Below, piece after piece: positions 45,101 through 51,237 of a DNA stretch of 53,450 nt; the stretch's first letter is position 1, and each line of letters starts with the position of its first letter. The translations under genes and the position numbers were made by a program. The notes under the pieces are model-generated. The model did no database searches. It saw nothing but the letters and a program-made list of their open reading frames with translations, and was not told the DNA's origin. The stretch is from CAAGNP01 sp045603545. Its GTDB lineage: Bacteria > Bacteroidota > Bacteroidia > Bacteroidales > UBA932. The stretch lies in assembly GCA_045603545.1 (NCBI GenBank), contig JAZUMG010000034.1:1-53450 (forward strand). The letters are read 5' to 3'.

Positions 45101-46350
45101 GAACTCTTACCACACAAAATGGCGGAGGGGTATATATAGATGGTGGTAGTCTGACCGTGACGGATGGTCTTATTTCGGCCAATGGTGCCCAATTTGACGG
45201 CGGAGGTCTGTATATATTGAATGGTGCTGTCAATATGACTCCAATTGATGAGAGCAAGGCAGGTGGTATAATTCAGAATAATGAATGCAATATGTACGGT
45301 GGCGGTGTTTATGTTTTCAATTCATCCGATGAGTTCAAGAATGTTAGCTTTACCGGAGGTACCCTGCAGGAAAACAGAGCGAGATATGGTGGTGGTATAT
45401 GTGTCAATGGGAAAATCAATCTTACCATTGGAAACGTGGAAGTGGCAGAGAATGAAGCTATCAATGGAGGTGGTGTGTGTCTTCTGAACAATGCTAAAAT
45501 GACCTTCGGTGCCGGCCAGATCAAGAACAATAGGGCACACAAGTCTGCCCCCGAGAATGAAACCTACAGAGACCGCACTGCCTATAGGGAGGACATCACT
45601 GCTGTTGAGGGTATTGGAGGAGGGGTATACCTTAATTCAAACACCACATTGATCTTCAATGCTACATCAAGTTTGGGCCTTTTTGGTAATCTGGCTGACA
45701 ATGCCGCAGATGAGATATTCGCAAACGGCTTGAATACATCGGTAAACCTTCCAGATGTTACTTTTATGCAATTGGACAACTATCCGGGGGCAGGTAACCT
45801 AAAGTGGATCAAGGACTATATAACAAACGATACCCAATATGAAATGGGACCTGAACTGGATGTGGACAGAGGTTCCAATGGTGATAATATGAGGTACAGG
45901 GATATGTTGGCCAACAATATTCAGGATATACCTCAGCTGGTGGGTGGTATTGGAGAAGAGGATCCCAAGAGGACAGGATATATATGTTTTGCCCTCGGAT
46001 ATGAGGTCATCTATATAGTACTGGTAAAGGAGGGCTTGGCTGCAAATGAGAGTGCAATATTCACATTTGAAAACACCAATAACCAGAAATTCAGAATAAT
46101 AATGACAGGTAACGGTTCAAGTGAGCCAATTACCAAGAAAGTTGCTGTCACATACGGTACGTGGACTGTAACAGAGACCCCATGGTCGTGGACCTATGCT
46201 GTCAAAGATGAGAATGGTGCTGATCTTGCAGGGGGTAGCATTACGAAAGATGTAGCTGAAGAGGAAAACAGAACATTCACTTTCAAGAATGTGAAAAAAG
46301 AGACACTTCCATTGTACAATGAAAGTGTCCACATAATAGAAGCTCTGTAA
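42163..46350 (+). CDS. Giant right-handed beta-helix surface protein with PMP-like repeats
   Basis: The 1395-residue protein has a Sec signal (VWSLSAQ) and a pectate-lyase-like parallel beta-helix. Residues about 170-490 hold twelve GGA/GGGI coils; six of them carry a C-x4-C pair (CTFTNC, CTFQNC, CTFENC, CEMERC, CTISDC, CTISGC) that would stack as a cysteine ladder. Residues about 670-1155 hold seventeen coils with GGGVYV-type turns, close in style to chlamydial Pmp and other adhesin-like helices. A C-terminal segment (about 1285-1380; KVAVTYGTWTVTETPWSWTYA) resembles a prealbumin/Cna-B-like fold. No T9SS tail was recognised. Near-identical neighbouring repeats could recombine. It follows the fimbrillin gene by 4 nt and may be a tip or surface adhesin. 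Confidence 0.85.
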   Translation: MEKMRTLILSMVIILTGVWSLSAQTLPTSSLPTSGKWGKFANVVDGSGEVKLTGDISMVGVIRIPEGKTLKITVAPGAPKNITISNTGIGVWVDGNHEATSSGRSRMFTVKGKSANGEYGRLIIEAPEGYTITLDGGRTNGRTLSEAIANEGILELKNVVIQNVDGQYSGGGAILTSVSAVSTTAENCTFTNCHTIQNGGAISVETAATTTLTGCTFQNCTSGTLGGGIYITSSAPTTITGCTFENCGSVGNGGAINITTPAIVTLEGCEMERCTSGQDGGALYLNARGTATINCTISDCSANSQGGGIFLAASSEITLDGCTISGCSANSQGGGIYHSSTQTTTTFKNGEISECTSQLGSAIMLMGSGALVLMDSDVKDCISGGGTTANSGGAIRTYGSVEASLYLTRVNFTGNKAKRNKNWDNTLAKDANGGALFWNARGRDTTKCVIDGCTFSGNSSQDNGGAIKSQATLVFEGAVTEITGNTAPVGAGLYIEGYQGGSGVSGERTIDYDLNQYMYIHDNIAPAYQYGGETIPGRGAGVHLYFGPEMTLEANSTINLNMKGANIEENGAGGWIQSEDGIVSESASAGGLGGGIYFENTSLEVMGYDFNILLNYGTVTGNTASRGAGIYVSKGSIGPEETQEPPTSARLQQDNANAGSLIVRNNEAVSGGGGICVVDGSLNMPNGTITLNRVSGTGNGGGVYVENGNFTIGAGEVSSNALASGMGAGVYVTGSGELGNFTMRGGTIKNNTNSSNNGGGVYVHGGNFNLESGSITANTSGLNGGGVYINGGNFTLNSEDGSITGNSAANGGGVFLNNGDFSLVTGTISDNTTTGNGAGVYLTGEDCIYVLTNGTISQNTASNGYGGGVYLENGSFILAEESTDQGSITQNRAARGGGVFISAGGDFTMNGGQVVGNSAEYDDGGGVFLAGGAFVQNGGSISTNVSVANGGGVCIMSGGTTAGSFTMNGGSIEGNGKEDGTLTTQNGGGVYIDGGSLTVTDGLISANGAQFDGGGLYILNGAVNMTPIDESKAGGIIQNNECNMYGGGVYVFNSSDEFKNVSFTGGTLQENRARYGGGICVNGKINLTIGNVEVAENEAINGGGVCLLNNAKMTFGAGQIKNNRAHKSAPENETYRDRTAYREDITAVEGIGGGVYLNSNTTLIFNATSSLGLFGNLADNAADEIFANGLNTSVNLPDVTFMQLDNYPGAGNLKWIKDYITNDTQYEMGPELDVDRGSNGDNMRYRDMLANNIQDIPQLVGGIGEEDPKRTGYICFALGYEVIYIVLVKEGLAANESAIFTFENTNNQKFRIIMTGNGSSEPITKKVAVTYGTWTVTETPWSWTYAVKDENGADLAGGSITKDVAEEENRTFTFKNVKKETLPLYNESVHIIEAL
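43045..43171 (+). repeat. 81-bp near-identical tandem repeat inside the beta-helix gene
   Basis: The block 43045-43090 (TGTACCATAAGCGATTGCAG onward) recurs at 43126-43171 with few changes. The 81-bp period equals 27 residues, one beta-helix coil, so this looks like a recent duplication of one coil. Confidence 0.7.
46293..46329 (-). terminator. Terminator of the DHOD-like gene, inside the opposite gene
   Basis: Bases 46302-46329 form a near-perfect 28-nt palindrome (13 of 14 pairs; CATTGTACAATG centre). On the minus strand TCTTTTTTC follows, so it should end the message of the gene at 46354-47334. It lies within the last codons of the convergent beta-helix gene, whose stop is only 3 nt from the other stop. 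Confidence 0.75.
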
Positions 46351-46353
46351 TCC

Positions 46354-47334
46354 TTAATGTATCTCGCTGAAGTATTTCAGAAACTGTGTTCTCATCAGGC
46401 GATCCGCATTTTCGGAATCTGCAGCGTTCATTTTACCTTTATATTCATTTATTGTTCCGTATCCTTTCTCTTTTTGCCAAGTGGCTAGAGCCTCGTTGGC
46501 CTGGGTAATCCATCCCGCTCCATTTTTCATAATGGCACTTGCCACTTCCACAGCAGATGCTCCGCTGAGGATAGATTTTACAATGCCTTTGTAGCTGTCC
46601 ACACCACCCGATACAGCAACAGGGAGTTGAGGTACTGATGCAGTGATGATTCCTGCCCATCTGATTGACTGTGAAAGGTCAGAAGATGTGGTAAATGGGC
46701 TGGACATTGTGAATGACATCTTGTCGATATCTATGTCGGTAGGGTAGAATCTGTTGAAGAGTACTACCCCCTTTGCCCCTCTTGCGTATAGTGAATCGAC
46801 AAGAGCAACCGGGTTTGATATGTTTGCACCTATTTTTACAATGACAGGGATGCTGATCTTGCTTGCTACATTGGCCACGATAGCCTCGTGCATTTTCTCG
46901 AAATCGCCGTAAGCATAGCTTTTCCTGGTGCAAAGGCTCATTACATTCAGTTCGAGTGCGTCTGCCCCTGCAGCCTCTATTTGAGATGCGAACTCTTCCC
47001 ATTTGCCGTCAGTATGGCAGGCGATGGATGCTATTATAGGGATATTGGTCTTGGCTTTTGCCTCGCGGATAAGATTCAGATAATCTGAAACCACTTTGTC
47101 AGAGAGGTAGCTGCTGATATAATCGTATGCCTCAGGGTGCTCCTCCAGGGTGCTGCCGTGTGAGGCAACCTCTCTGGTGATGCTCTCCTCAAAAAGGGAT
47201 TTTAGGACCACTGCGCCTGCACCTGCTTTCTCGAATTCCACAATTTTGTCTATTGATGCAGTATGGCTGCAGCTCCCTACGATGATGGGTGATTTAAGTT
47301 CAAGTCCTGCGAAGTTTGTCTCTATTTTGCTCAT
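46354..47334 (-). CDS. Dihydroorotate dehydrogenase-like protein
   Basis: The 326-residue cytosolic protein is an FMN-type TIM barrel of the DHOD group: LKSPIIVGSCSHTASIDKIVEFEKAGAGAVVLKSLFEE at the start, LELNVMS in the middle, and PVIVKIGANISNP, GVVLFNRF, AVSGGVDSYKGIVKSILSGASAVEVASAI toward the end. Bacteroidota often carry this form beside the true pyrD; its substrate is not known to me. No pyrimidine genes lie here. I chose the ATG at 47334, which lies 30 nt past a perfect promoter, over one 14 codons upstream that would overlap it. Confidence 0.88.
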   Translation of the reverse strand: MSKIETNFAGLELKSPIIVGSCSHTASIDKIVEFEKAGAGAVVLKSLFEESITREVASHGSTLEEHPEAYDYISSYLSDKVVSDYLNLIREAKAKTNIPIIASIACHTDGKWEEFASQIEAAGADALELNVMSLCTRKSYAYGDFEKMHEAIVANVASKISIPVIVKIGANISNPVALVDSLYARGAKGVVLFNRFYPTDIDIDKMSFTMSSPFTTSSDLSQSIRWAGIITASVPQLPVAVSGGVDSYKGIVKSILSGASAVEVASAIMKNGAGWITQANEALATWQKEKGYGTINEYKGKMNAADSENADRLMRTQFLKYFSEIH

Positions 47335-47363
47335 AATTCTTTTGTTTTTTATTTCATTTATTG

Positions 47364-47394
47364 CAAAGATATACAAATTTCTTTAGGAAACAAA
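47364..47394 (-). promoter_or_regulatory. Promoter of the DHOD-like gene (Bacteroides-type)
   Basis: On minus, TTTG (47394-47391), 19 nt and TATCTTTG (47371-47364) match the consensus exactly. Confidence 0.75.
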
Positions 47395-47426
47395 TGAATA
47401 GTTGAAAAATGTCAAACTTTTTATAG

Positions 47427-47457
47427 TTGGTGTGTGTGAGAGATATTGTTATATTTG
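47427..47457 (+). promoter_or_regulatory. Candidate promoter of the RAYT gene
   Basis: TTG (47427-47429), 20 nt and TATATTTG (47450-47457) are close to the Bacteroides form. The start would be near 47464, giving a leader of about 128 nt that contains a REP-like palindrome and the stem at 47528-47592. Confidence 0.5.
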
Positions 47458-47483
47458 TACAAGCAGAGGGTGTTTCATCTGCC

Positions 47484-47517
47484 AGTAGGGAATGAAAAGC
47501 TGATGATGTTCCCTACT
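47484..47517. repeat. REP-like palindrome 1 (upstream of RAYT gene)
   Basis: AGTAGGGAA (47484-47492) pairs perfectly with TTCCCTACT (47509-47517), with 16 nt between. The same core recurs twice after the gene. Confidence 0.7.
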
Positions 47518-47527
47518 AAATAATATG

Positions 47528-47592
47528 TATAAACATTTCGTGTTGCAAGGTGTGCGGAATGGAGTGATGTTGTTGAACTAAAAATGTTTATA
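47528..47592 (+). promoter_or_regulatory. Long-range inverted repeat reaching the RAYT start codon
   Basis: TATAAACATTT (47528-47538) is the exact reverse complement of AAATGTTTATA (47582-47592), whose last base is the A of the ATG. In RNA the 11-bp stem would hide the start region and lower translation. Alternatively it is a DNA-binding site. Confidence 0.5.
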
Positions 47593-48524
47593 TGAAAAAA
47601 CTTTATCATTTGTCTTTATCCTCCTCAGAGGAAGTTCTTTTCCGTTCTCACGAGGACTATAGACGTGCATTCAATTGCTATGTTCTGGCACTATTGAAAA
47701 GTGGGTCATCTTCATTTGCAGATGCCTTCATGTCCAATCATATCCATGCTTGTCTGGAAACAAAGGACCTTAAGCAGTTTTCTTACTCTTTCAAAATAGG
47801 GTATGGCCTGTATATGAATAAAAAGTACAACAGGAGGGGACCTTTATCCAATAGCAGTTTTTTTGTGCTGGAAGTTGAAGGGATCAGTCATATATTGACT
47901 GCTTTGAGTTATGTGTTTAGGAATGCTCTGCATCACGGAGTGTCTGCAACTCCATTTGAATATCCTTATTCCTCTGTAAATGTCATATTCAGAAAGGAGC
48001 TGGGGAAATTTCTGGAACCTGATGTTCTTCCGGCAGCAAGAATGTGGCGATATCTCCCAAAGAATATTAAACTCAATATCCCATATAGGATGGATGTGTA
48101 CGGGATGTTCTTGAGAGAGGATGTTACAGAGGTGAAGCAGGTGGAGCTATTGTATGGTACACCAAGAAACTTTCTTTACTACATGAACAGATTATCTGAT
48201 GACAAATGGCAGGATGAGCAGCAGAAAGATGAAGAGAAAAGCTCTCCGATAACAATAGGTCTGATAGAAAATCTGAATGGGCAGGATGTTTCAGATTTGT
48301 TGAAGAATGAATATGGCCGTATTCGTAACTCAAGGATGACAGATATAGATGTATGTCAGCTGATAGATAAAGAGATTGTTCCCAAGTACGGAGTACAGAG
48401 TGTGTATGAGTTGGCTGCTGGACAGAAAGCAGAGATAGGAAATTATTTATATGGCAAGTACAGGATGAAGGGGGTGAATGTTGAGCAGCTGAGAAGGTGC
48501 TTGGTAATGGGGTATAGATACTAG
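47592..48524 (+). CDS. REP-associated tyrosine transposase-like (Y1/IS200-type HUH) protein
   Basis: The 310-residue protein has the HUH motif of Y1 transposases at H50-x-H52 in AFMSNHIHACLE. A likely catalytic tyrosine is Y107 in LSYVFRNALHHG, 55 residues later, the same spacing as I recall for E. coli TnpA-REP. The stretch GPLSNSSFFVLEVEG matches the usual G-LF-RF-VE- part, and FEYPYSSVNV the PYSS end. Residues 190-310 form a charged C-terminal extension with possible HTH (MTDIDVCQLIDKEIVPKYGVQSVYELA). Three palindromes with a shared GTAGGGAA core flank the gene, as RAYT genes are flanked by REPs. No paired IS ends or partner gene are seen. It is likely a domesticated single-copy relative. 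Confidence 0.8.
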   Translation: MKKLYHLSLSSSEEVLFRSHEDYRRAFNCYVLALLKSGSSSFADAFMSNHIHACLETKDLKQFSYSFKIGYGLYMNKKYNRRGPLSNSSFFVLEVEGISHILTALSYVFRNALHHGVSATPFEYPYSSVNVIFRKELGKFLEPDVLPAARMWRYLPKNIKLNIPYRMDVYGMFLREDVTEVKQVELLYGTPRNFLYYMNRLSDDKWQDEQQKDEEKSSPITIGLIENLNGQDVSDLLKNEYGRIRNSRMTDIDVCQLIDKEIVPKYGVQSVYELAAGQKAEIGNYLYGKYRMKGVNVEQLRRCLVMGYRY

Positions 48525-48552
48525 GGAATTGATAGTAGATATCCATTCCCTA
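48522..48552. repeat. REP-like palindrome 2 (overlaps the RAYT stop codon)
   Basis: TAGGGAAT (48522-48529) pairs with ATTCCCTA (48545-48552) with 15 nt between. The first TAG is the stop codon of the gene. Confidence 0.65.
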
Positions 48553-48589
48553 CTAATGGCATTTTTTGCAGATTTCTTTAGTATTTGAT

Positions 48590-48629
48590 GATAGTAGGGA
48601 ATAGTTGCTTGGATTCATTCTCTACTATC
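48590..48629. repeat. REP-like palindrome 3
   Basis: GATAGTAGGGAA (48590-48601) pairs with TTCTCTACTATC (48618-48629) at 11 of 12 positions, 16 nt between. It shares core and loop length with palindrome 1. Confidence 0.7.
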
Positions 48630-48634
48630 GTGGA

Positions 48635-48715
48635 GGCGGGATTGGGCCTCCGGCATTCCCTGGCGGGATTGGGCCTTCGGCATTCCCTGACGGGATTTGG
48701 CCTCCGGCATTCCCT
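48635..48715 (+). repeat. Three tandem 27-bp GC-rich repeats
   Basis: Units at 48635-48661, 48662-48688 and 48689-48715 follow GRCGGGATTKGGCCTYCGGC then ATTCCCT, differing at 1 to 3 positions. Each unit ends in the ATTCCCT core of the neighbouring palindromes. There are no spacers, so this is not a CRISPR array. It begins 6 nt after palindrome 3. Confidence 0.85.
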
Positions 48716-48755
48716 TGTCGCTCGCCGCGGGGCACTTCCAAAAATTCAAAAGATG

Positions 48756-48783
48756 AGGGACAGCTTTGCTGCTGTCCCTTTTT
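48756..48783 (+). terminator. Terminator after the RAYT/REP region
   Basis: AGGGACAGC (48756-48764) pairs with GCTGTCCCT (48771-48779), followed by TTTT. It closes the RAYT region on the plus strand. Confidence 0.75.
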
Positions 48784-48800
48784 GCACCTCCTGTCCCTTA

Positions 48801-48816
48801 TGCAAACAAGTTTGCA
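48801..48816. other. Short perfect palindrome
   Basis: TGCAAAC and GTTTGCA flank a 2-nt centre. It looks like an operator half-site pair or a weak hairpin; nothing nearby shows its use. Confidence 0.3.
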
Positions 48817-48832
48817 ACGGTCCAGTAGGATA

Positions 48833-48860
48833 CAAAAAAGGCATCGCTTTTGCGATGCCC
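48833..48860 (-). terminator. Terminator of tRNA-His
   Basis: GGCATCGC (48841-48848) pairs with GCGATGCC (48853-48860), a TTTT loop on plus; on the minus strand CTTTTTTG follows. It lies about 20 nt beyond the tRNA 3' end. Confidence 0.8.
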
Positions 48861-48880
48861 TCATCTTTTTGATTTTTTGG

Positions 48881-48955
48881 GTGGAAGATGGGATTCGAAC
48901 CCACGACCCCTAGTGCCACAAACTAGTGCTCTAACCAACTGAGCTACATCCACCA
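48881..48955 (-). tRNA. tRNA-His (anticodon GTG)
   Basis: The 75-nt gene has the extra 5' G (G-1) opposite discriminator C typical of histidine tRNA, acceptor GTGGATG/CTTCCAC, D arm GCTC-AGTTGGTTA-GAGC, anticodon stem CTAGT/ACTAG with loop TTGTGGC (GTG), and T arm GTGGG-TTCGAAT-CCCAT. The acceptor has one U-U mismatch at position 6:67. CCA is not encoded. Confidence 0.93.
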
Positions 48956-48980
48956 TGTAATTTGTTCCCGAAAGGGAGTG

Positions 48981-48988
48981 CAAAGATA
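48981..48988 (-). promoter_or_regulatory. tRNA-His -7 element
   Basis: TATCTTTG on minus, 25 nt before the tRNA 5' end. The -33 box is not matched at 19 nt. It lies back to back with the promoter of the GH3 gene. Confidence 0.5.
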
Positions 48989-48999
48989 TAACAATTTTC

Positions 49000-49007
49000 T
49001 AAATTTG
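49000..49007 (+). promoter_or_regulatory. GH3 gene -7 element
   Basis: TAAATTTG ends only 8 nt before the ATG at 49016. Transcription would begin at or just before the ATG, so the message may be nearly leaderless. Confidence 0.4.
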
Positions 49008-49015
49008 CATCCATT

Positions 49016-51175
49016 ATGATGAAAAAAATATTTTTTGTATTGTCTATGGCTATGTCAAGTATAGCTGGAGTAGCTGCTAACTCTGCTGATAATAAGGTAG
49101 TTGATGAAAAAGTTGAGGCTATTCTGAATACTCTCACTCTAAGAGAAAAAATTGCACAAATTATTATTGTGGCCTATAATTCCCAGAATTCCCCTGCTGT
49201 GAAATTTGCTCAGGATTCACTGGTGGAGTATGAACACATAGGTGGTCTTATCGTTATGGATGATGATCTGACCCTCTCTATAGCCAGGGCAAACGAACTT
49301 CAGGCCAAGTCAAGAATACCGCTGATTGTCACTATCGACGGTGAGTGGGGTGTGTCTATGAGGTACAACGAATATCCGGAGTATCCCTACCAGATGCAGC
49401 TTGGTGCATTGTCCTCAGATGAGATGATATACCGGATGGGGCGTTTCATTGGAGAGGAGGCGAAGGATCTTAATATATATGTGAACTTTGCACCCACTGT
49501 GGATGTCAACAATAACCCGGACAATCCTGTAATCAATACCCGCTCCTTTGGGGCAGACAAGGAGAAGGTGGCCAGATTCGGGGCAGCCTACATGAAAGGT
49601 ATGGAGGATGTGGGGATCTTTACATCGGCAAAGCACTTCCCCGGCCACGGAGATACAAATGTCGATTCACACCACGGATTGCCTGTCCTTACCTTTAATA
49701 AGGAGAGGATGGAAGATCTGGAGCTGTTCCCTTTCAGGGAGCTTATTGCCCAAAATGTCTCAATGGTAATGGTGGGGCACCTCAGCGTCCCTGCCCTCGA
49801 CTCTACCGGTACCCCTGCATCGATATCCAAGCCTATTGTTACAGGTTTGCTGAGGGAGCAGATGGGGTATGATGGCATTATAATAACCGATGCCCTGGGG
49901 ATGAAAGGCGTTTCTGAACTGATGGAGCCAAAGGAGGTAACACTGGCGGCGTACAAAGCTGGTGCGGATATCCTGCTGATGCCGGGTGATGTGCATGGCT
50001 CGATCTCCATAATCGAGGATTATATTCGTAGTGGAGAGGGCTCTGAGGAGGAGCTTGACTGCAAGGTTAGGAAGATGTTGGGGCTTAAAGTCCGTAGTGG
50101 AATGTTTGAACAGGGGTATTCTCCGATGGTGGATACCACTTCGCTCGATGCTAATGCCAGGAATGTGGAACATATTGCCCTTATTGAGCAGATGTGCAAA
50201 GGGTCGATGACAGTAGTAAGAAATATGGATGGAACCCTCCCTTTGAAGGGGCTTGACAGGAAAATAGCCTATCTGGGTTATAAGGCAAACAGAAACTCAC
50301 GTGCCTTCGGGGAGATGGTGAAGAGGTTTGCGCCGGTGGATACTTTCTTCCTGGAGAATGGCGCCTCGGTGGATGAGCTTGCCGCTATGAGGAGGCGACT
50401 GGCGGACTATGATGAGGTGATTCTCGGTGTGCATACTGTAAACCATCGCCCTCACAAAAACTTCGGGATAGATACCCTTTGTGCGGAATATATTTCCAGA
50501 TGGTCTCAGGAGCAGGGGCTTATTGGGGTTTATTTCGGGTCACCATATGCACTGAACAGGCTCCCATGGCATACAAATTTCAAGGCGTTTGTCGTAGCTT
50601 ATGATAATACGGAGATCAATAACAGAGCTGCTGCCCAATTGATATTCGGAGGTATCCCTGCCAATGGGGTATTGCCTGTGGCTACAGATCTTTATGAGTG
50701 CGGATACTCTGAAAGGTGGAATGATGCTGTGAGGGTGGAATTTGTTGACCATTCTCCTTCAGGACAATACAGGATGAGAGGAGGGAAGGTCTGTGGCACG
50801 TCCATTGAAACTGCAGATGGCGCCCAGTTGAGGTATGATGCCCTCTTCAGGGTAGAGGGGGAGTTGCTCTCCAAATCCAAGATGAGAAGGATAGCTAAGC
50901 TTCTCGGAATGGGGGATTCGAGGTTTGAAAAAGGGTATTTCACTACTACTCTTGATGATACGGCCAAGCTTGTTTGGACCTTGATGAACAATGGGGTGTA
51001 TGGAGGTGAAAGGTGTATCAGAGAGGGTGATTGCGAGGCCCTCCGTGCCAGGATGATAGCCACATATACGATGAGGGACAGGTGGGAGAGGTTCATCTTC
51101 AGTACTAATGTGGGGGAGATAGTAGTTTTGATGAATTTGGACCAAAAAGATGCCGAATTTGTTATAACTAAATAA
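49016..51175 (+). CDS. GH3 beta-N-acetylglucosaminidase (NagZ-like) with vestigial beta-lactamase-like tail
   Basis: The exported 719-residue protein (signal to about ANSAD) has a GH3 barrel of the NagZ type: the loop KHFPGHGDTNVDSHHGLP (K206-H207, with the D/H acid-base pair) and nucleophile D292 in IIITDALGM. A second alpha/beta domain follows (about 395-590). Bacteroidota relatives of about 1000 residues carry a serine beta-lactamase domain at the end. Here the last 110 residues keep only a piece like its C-terminal part (FEKGYFTTTLDDTAKLVWTLMNNGVYGGERCI), without SxxK or YxN. It probably trims GlcNAc from wall fragments in the periplasm. Confidence 0.88.
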   Translation: MMKKIFFVLSMAMSSIAGVAANSADNKVVDEKVEAILNTLTLREKIAQIIIVAYNSQNSPAVKFAQDSLVEYEHIGGLIVMDDDLTLSIARANELQAKSRIPLIVTIDGEWGVSMRYNEYPEYPYQMQLGALSSDEMIYRMGRFIGEEAKDLNIYVNFAPTVDVNNNPDNPVINTRSFGADKEKVARFGAAYMKGMEDVGIFTSAKHFPGHGDTNVDSHHGLPVLTFNKERMEDLELFPFRELIAQNVSMVMVGHLSVPALDSTGTPASISKPIVTGLLREQMGYDGIIITDALGMKGVSELMEPKEVTLAAYKAGADILLMPGDVHGSISIIEDYIRSGEGSEEELDCKVRKMLGLKVRSGMFEQGYSPMVDTTSLDANARNVEHIALIEQMCKGSMTVVRNMDGTLPLKGLDRKIAYLGYKANRNSRAFGEMVKRFAPVDTFFLENGASVDELAAMRRRLADYDEVILGVHTVNHRPHKNFGIDTLCAEYISRWSQEQGLIGVYFGSPYALNRLPWHTNFKAFVVAYDNTEINNRAAAQLIFGGIPANGVLPVATDLYECGYSERWNDAVRVEFVDHSPSGQYRMRGGKVCGTSIETADGAQLRYDALFRVEGELLSKSKMRRIAKLLGMGDSRFEKGYFTTTLDDTAKLVWTLMNNGVYGGERCIREGDCEALRARMIATYTMRDRWERFIFSTNVGEIVVLMNLDQKDAEFVITK

Positions 51176-51189
51176 TTTTGTTATATTTG
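51158..51189 (+). promoter_or_regulatory. Promoter of the carboxyltransferase gene
   Basis: TTTG (51158-51161), 20 nt and TATATTTG (51182-51189) are close to consensus. The -33 box lies in the last codons of the GH3 gene; the leader is about 42 nt. Confidence 0.6.
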
Positions 51190-51237
51190 TGGACTGTATA
51201 AATGCATAATTACACACATAAACTATAAAAATTTATC

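Noticed and set aside
44160..45650. Regular DNA repeats as a CRISPR or satellite
   Set aside because: They are in frame, vary by codon, and encode beta-helix coils with the glycine-rich turn.
42163..46350. A type IX secretion tail on the beta-helix protein
   Set aside because: The C-terminal residues (YNESVHIIEAL) do not show the usual T9SS sorting pattern; export beyond the periplasm is left open.
48635..48715. Possible CRISPR array
   Set aside because: Units are directly adjacent with no spacers, only three copies, and no cas genes are in the window.
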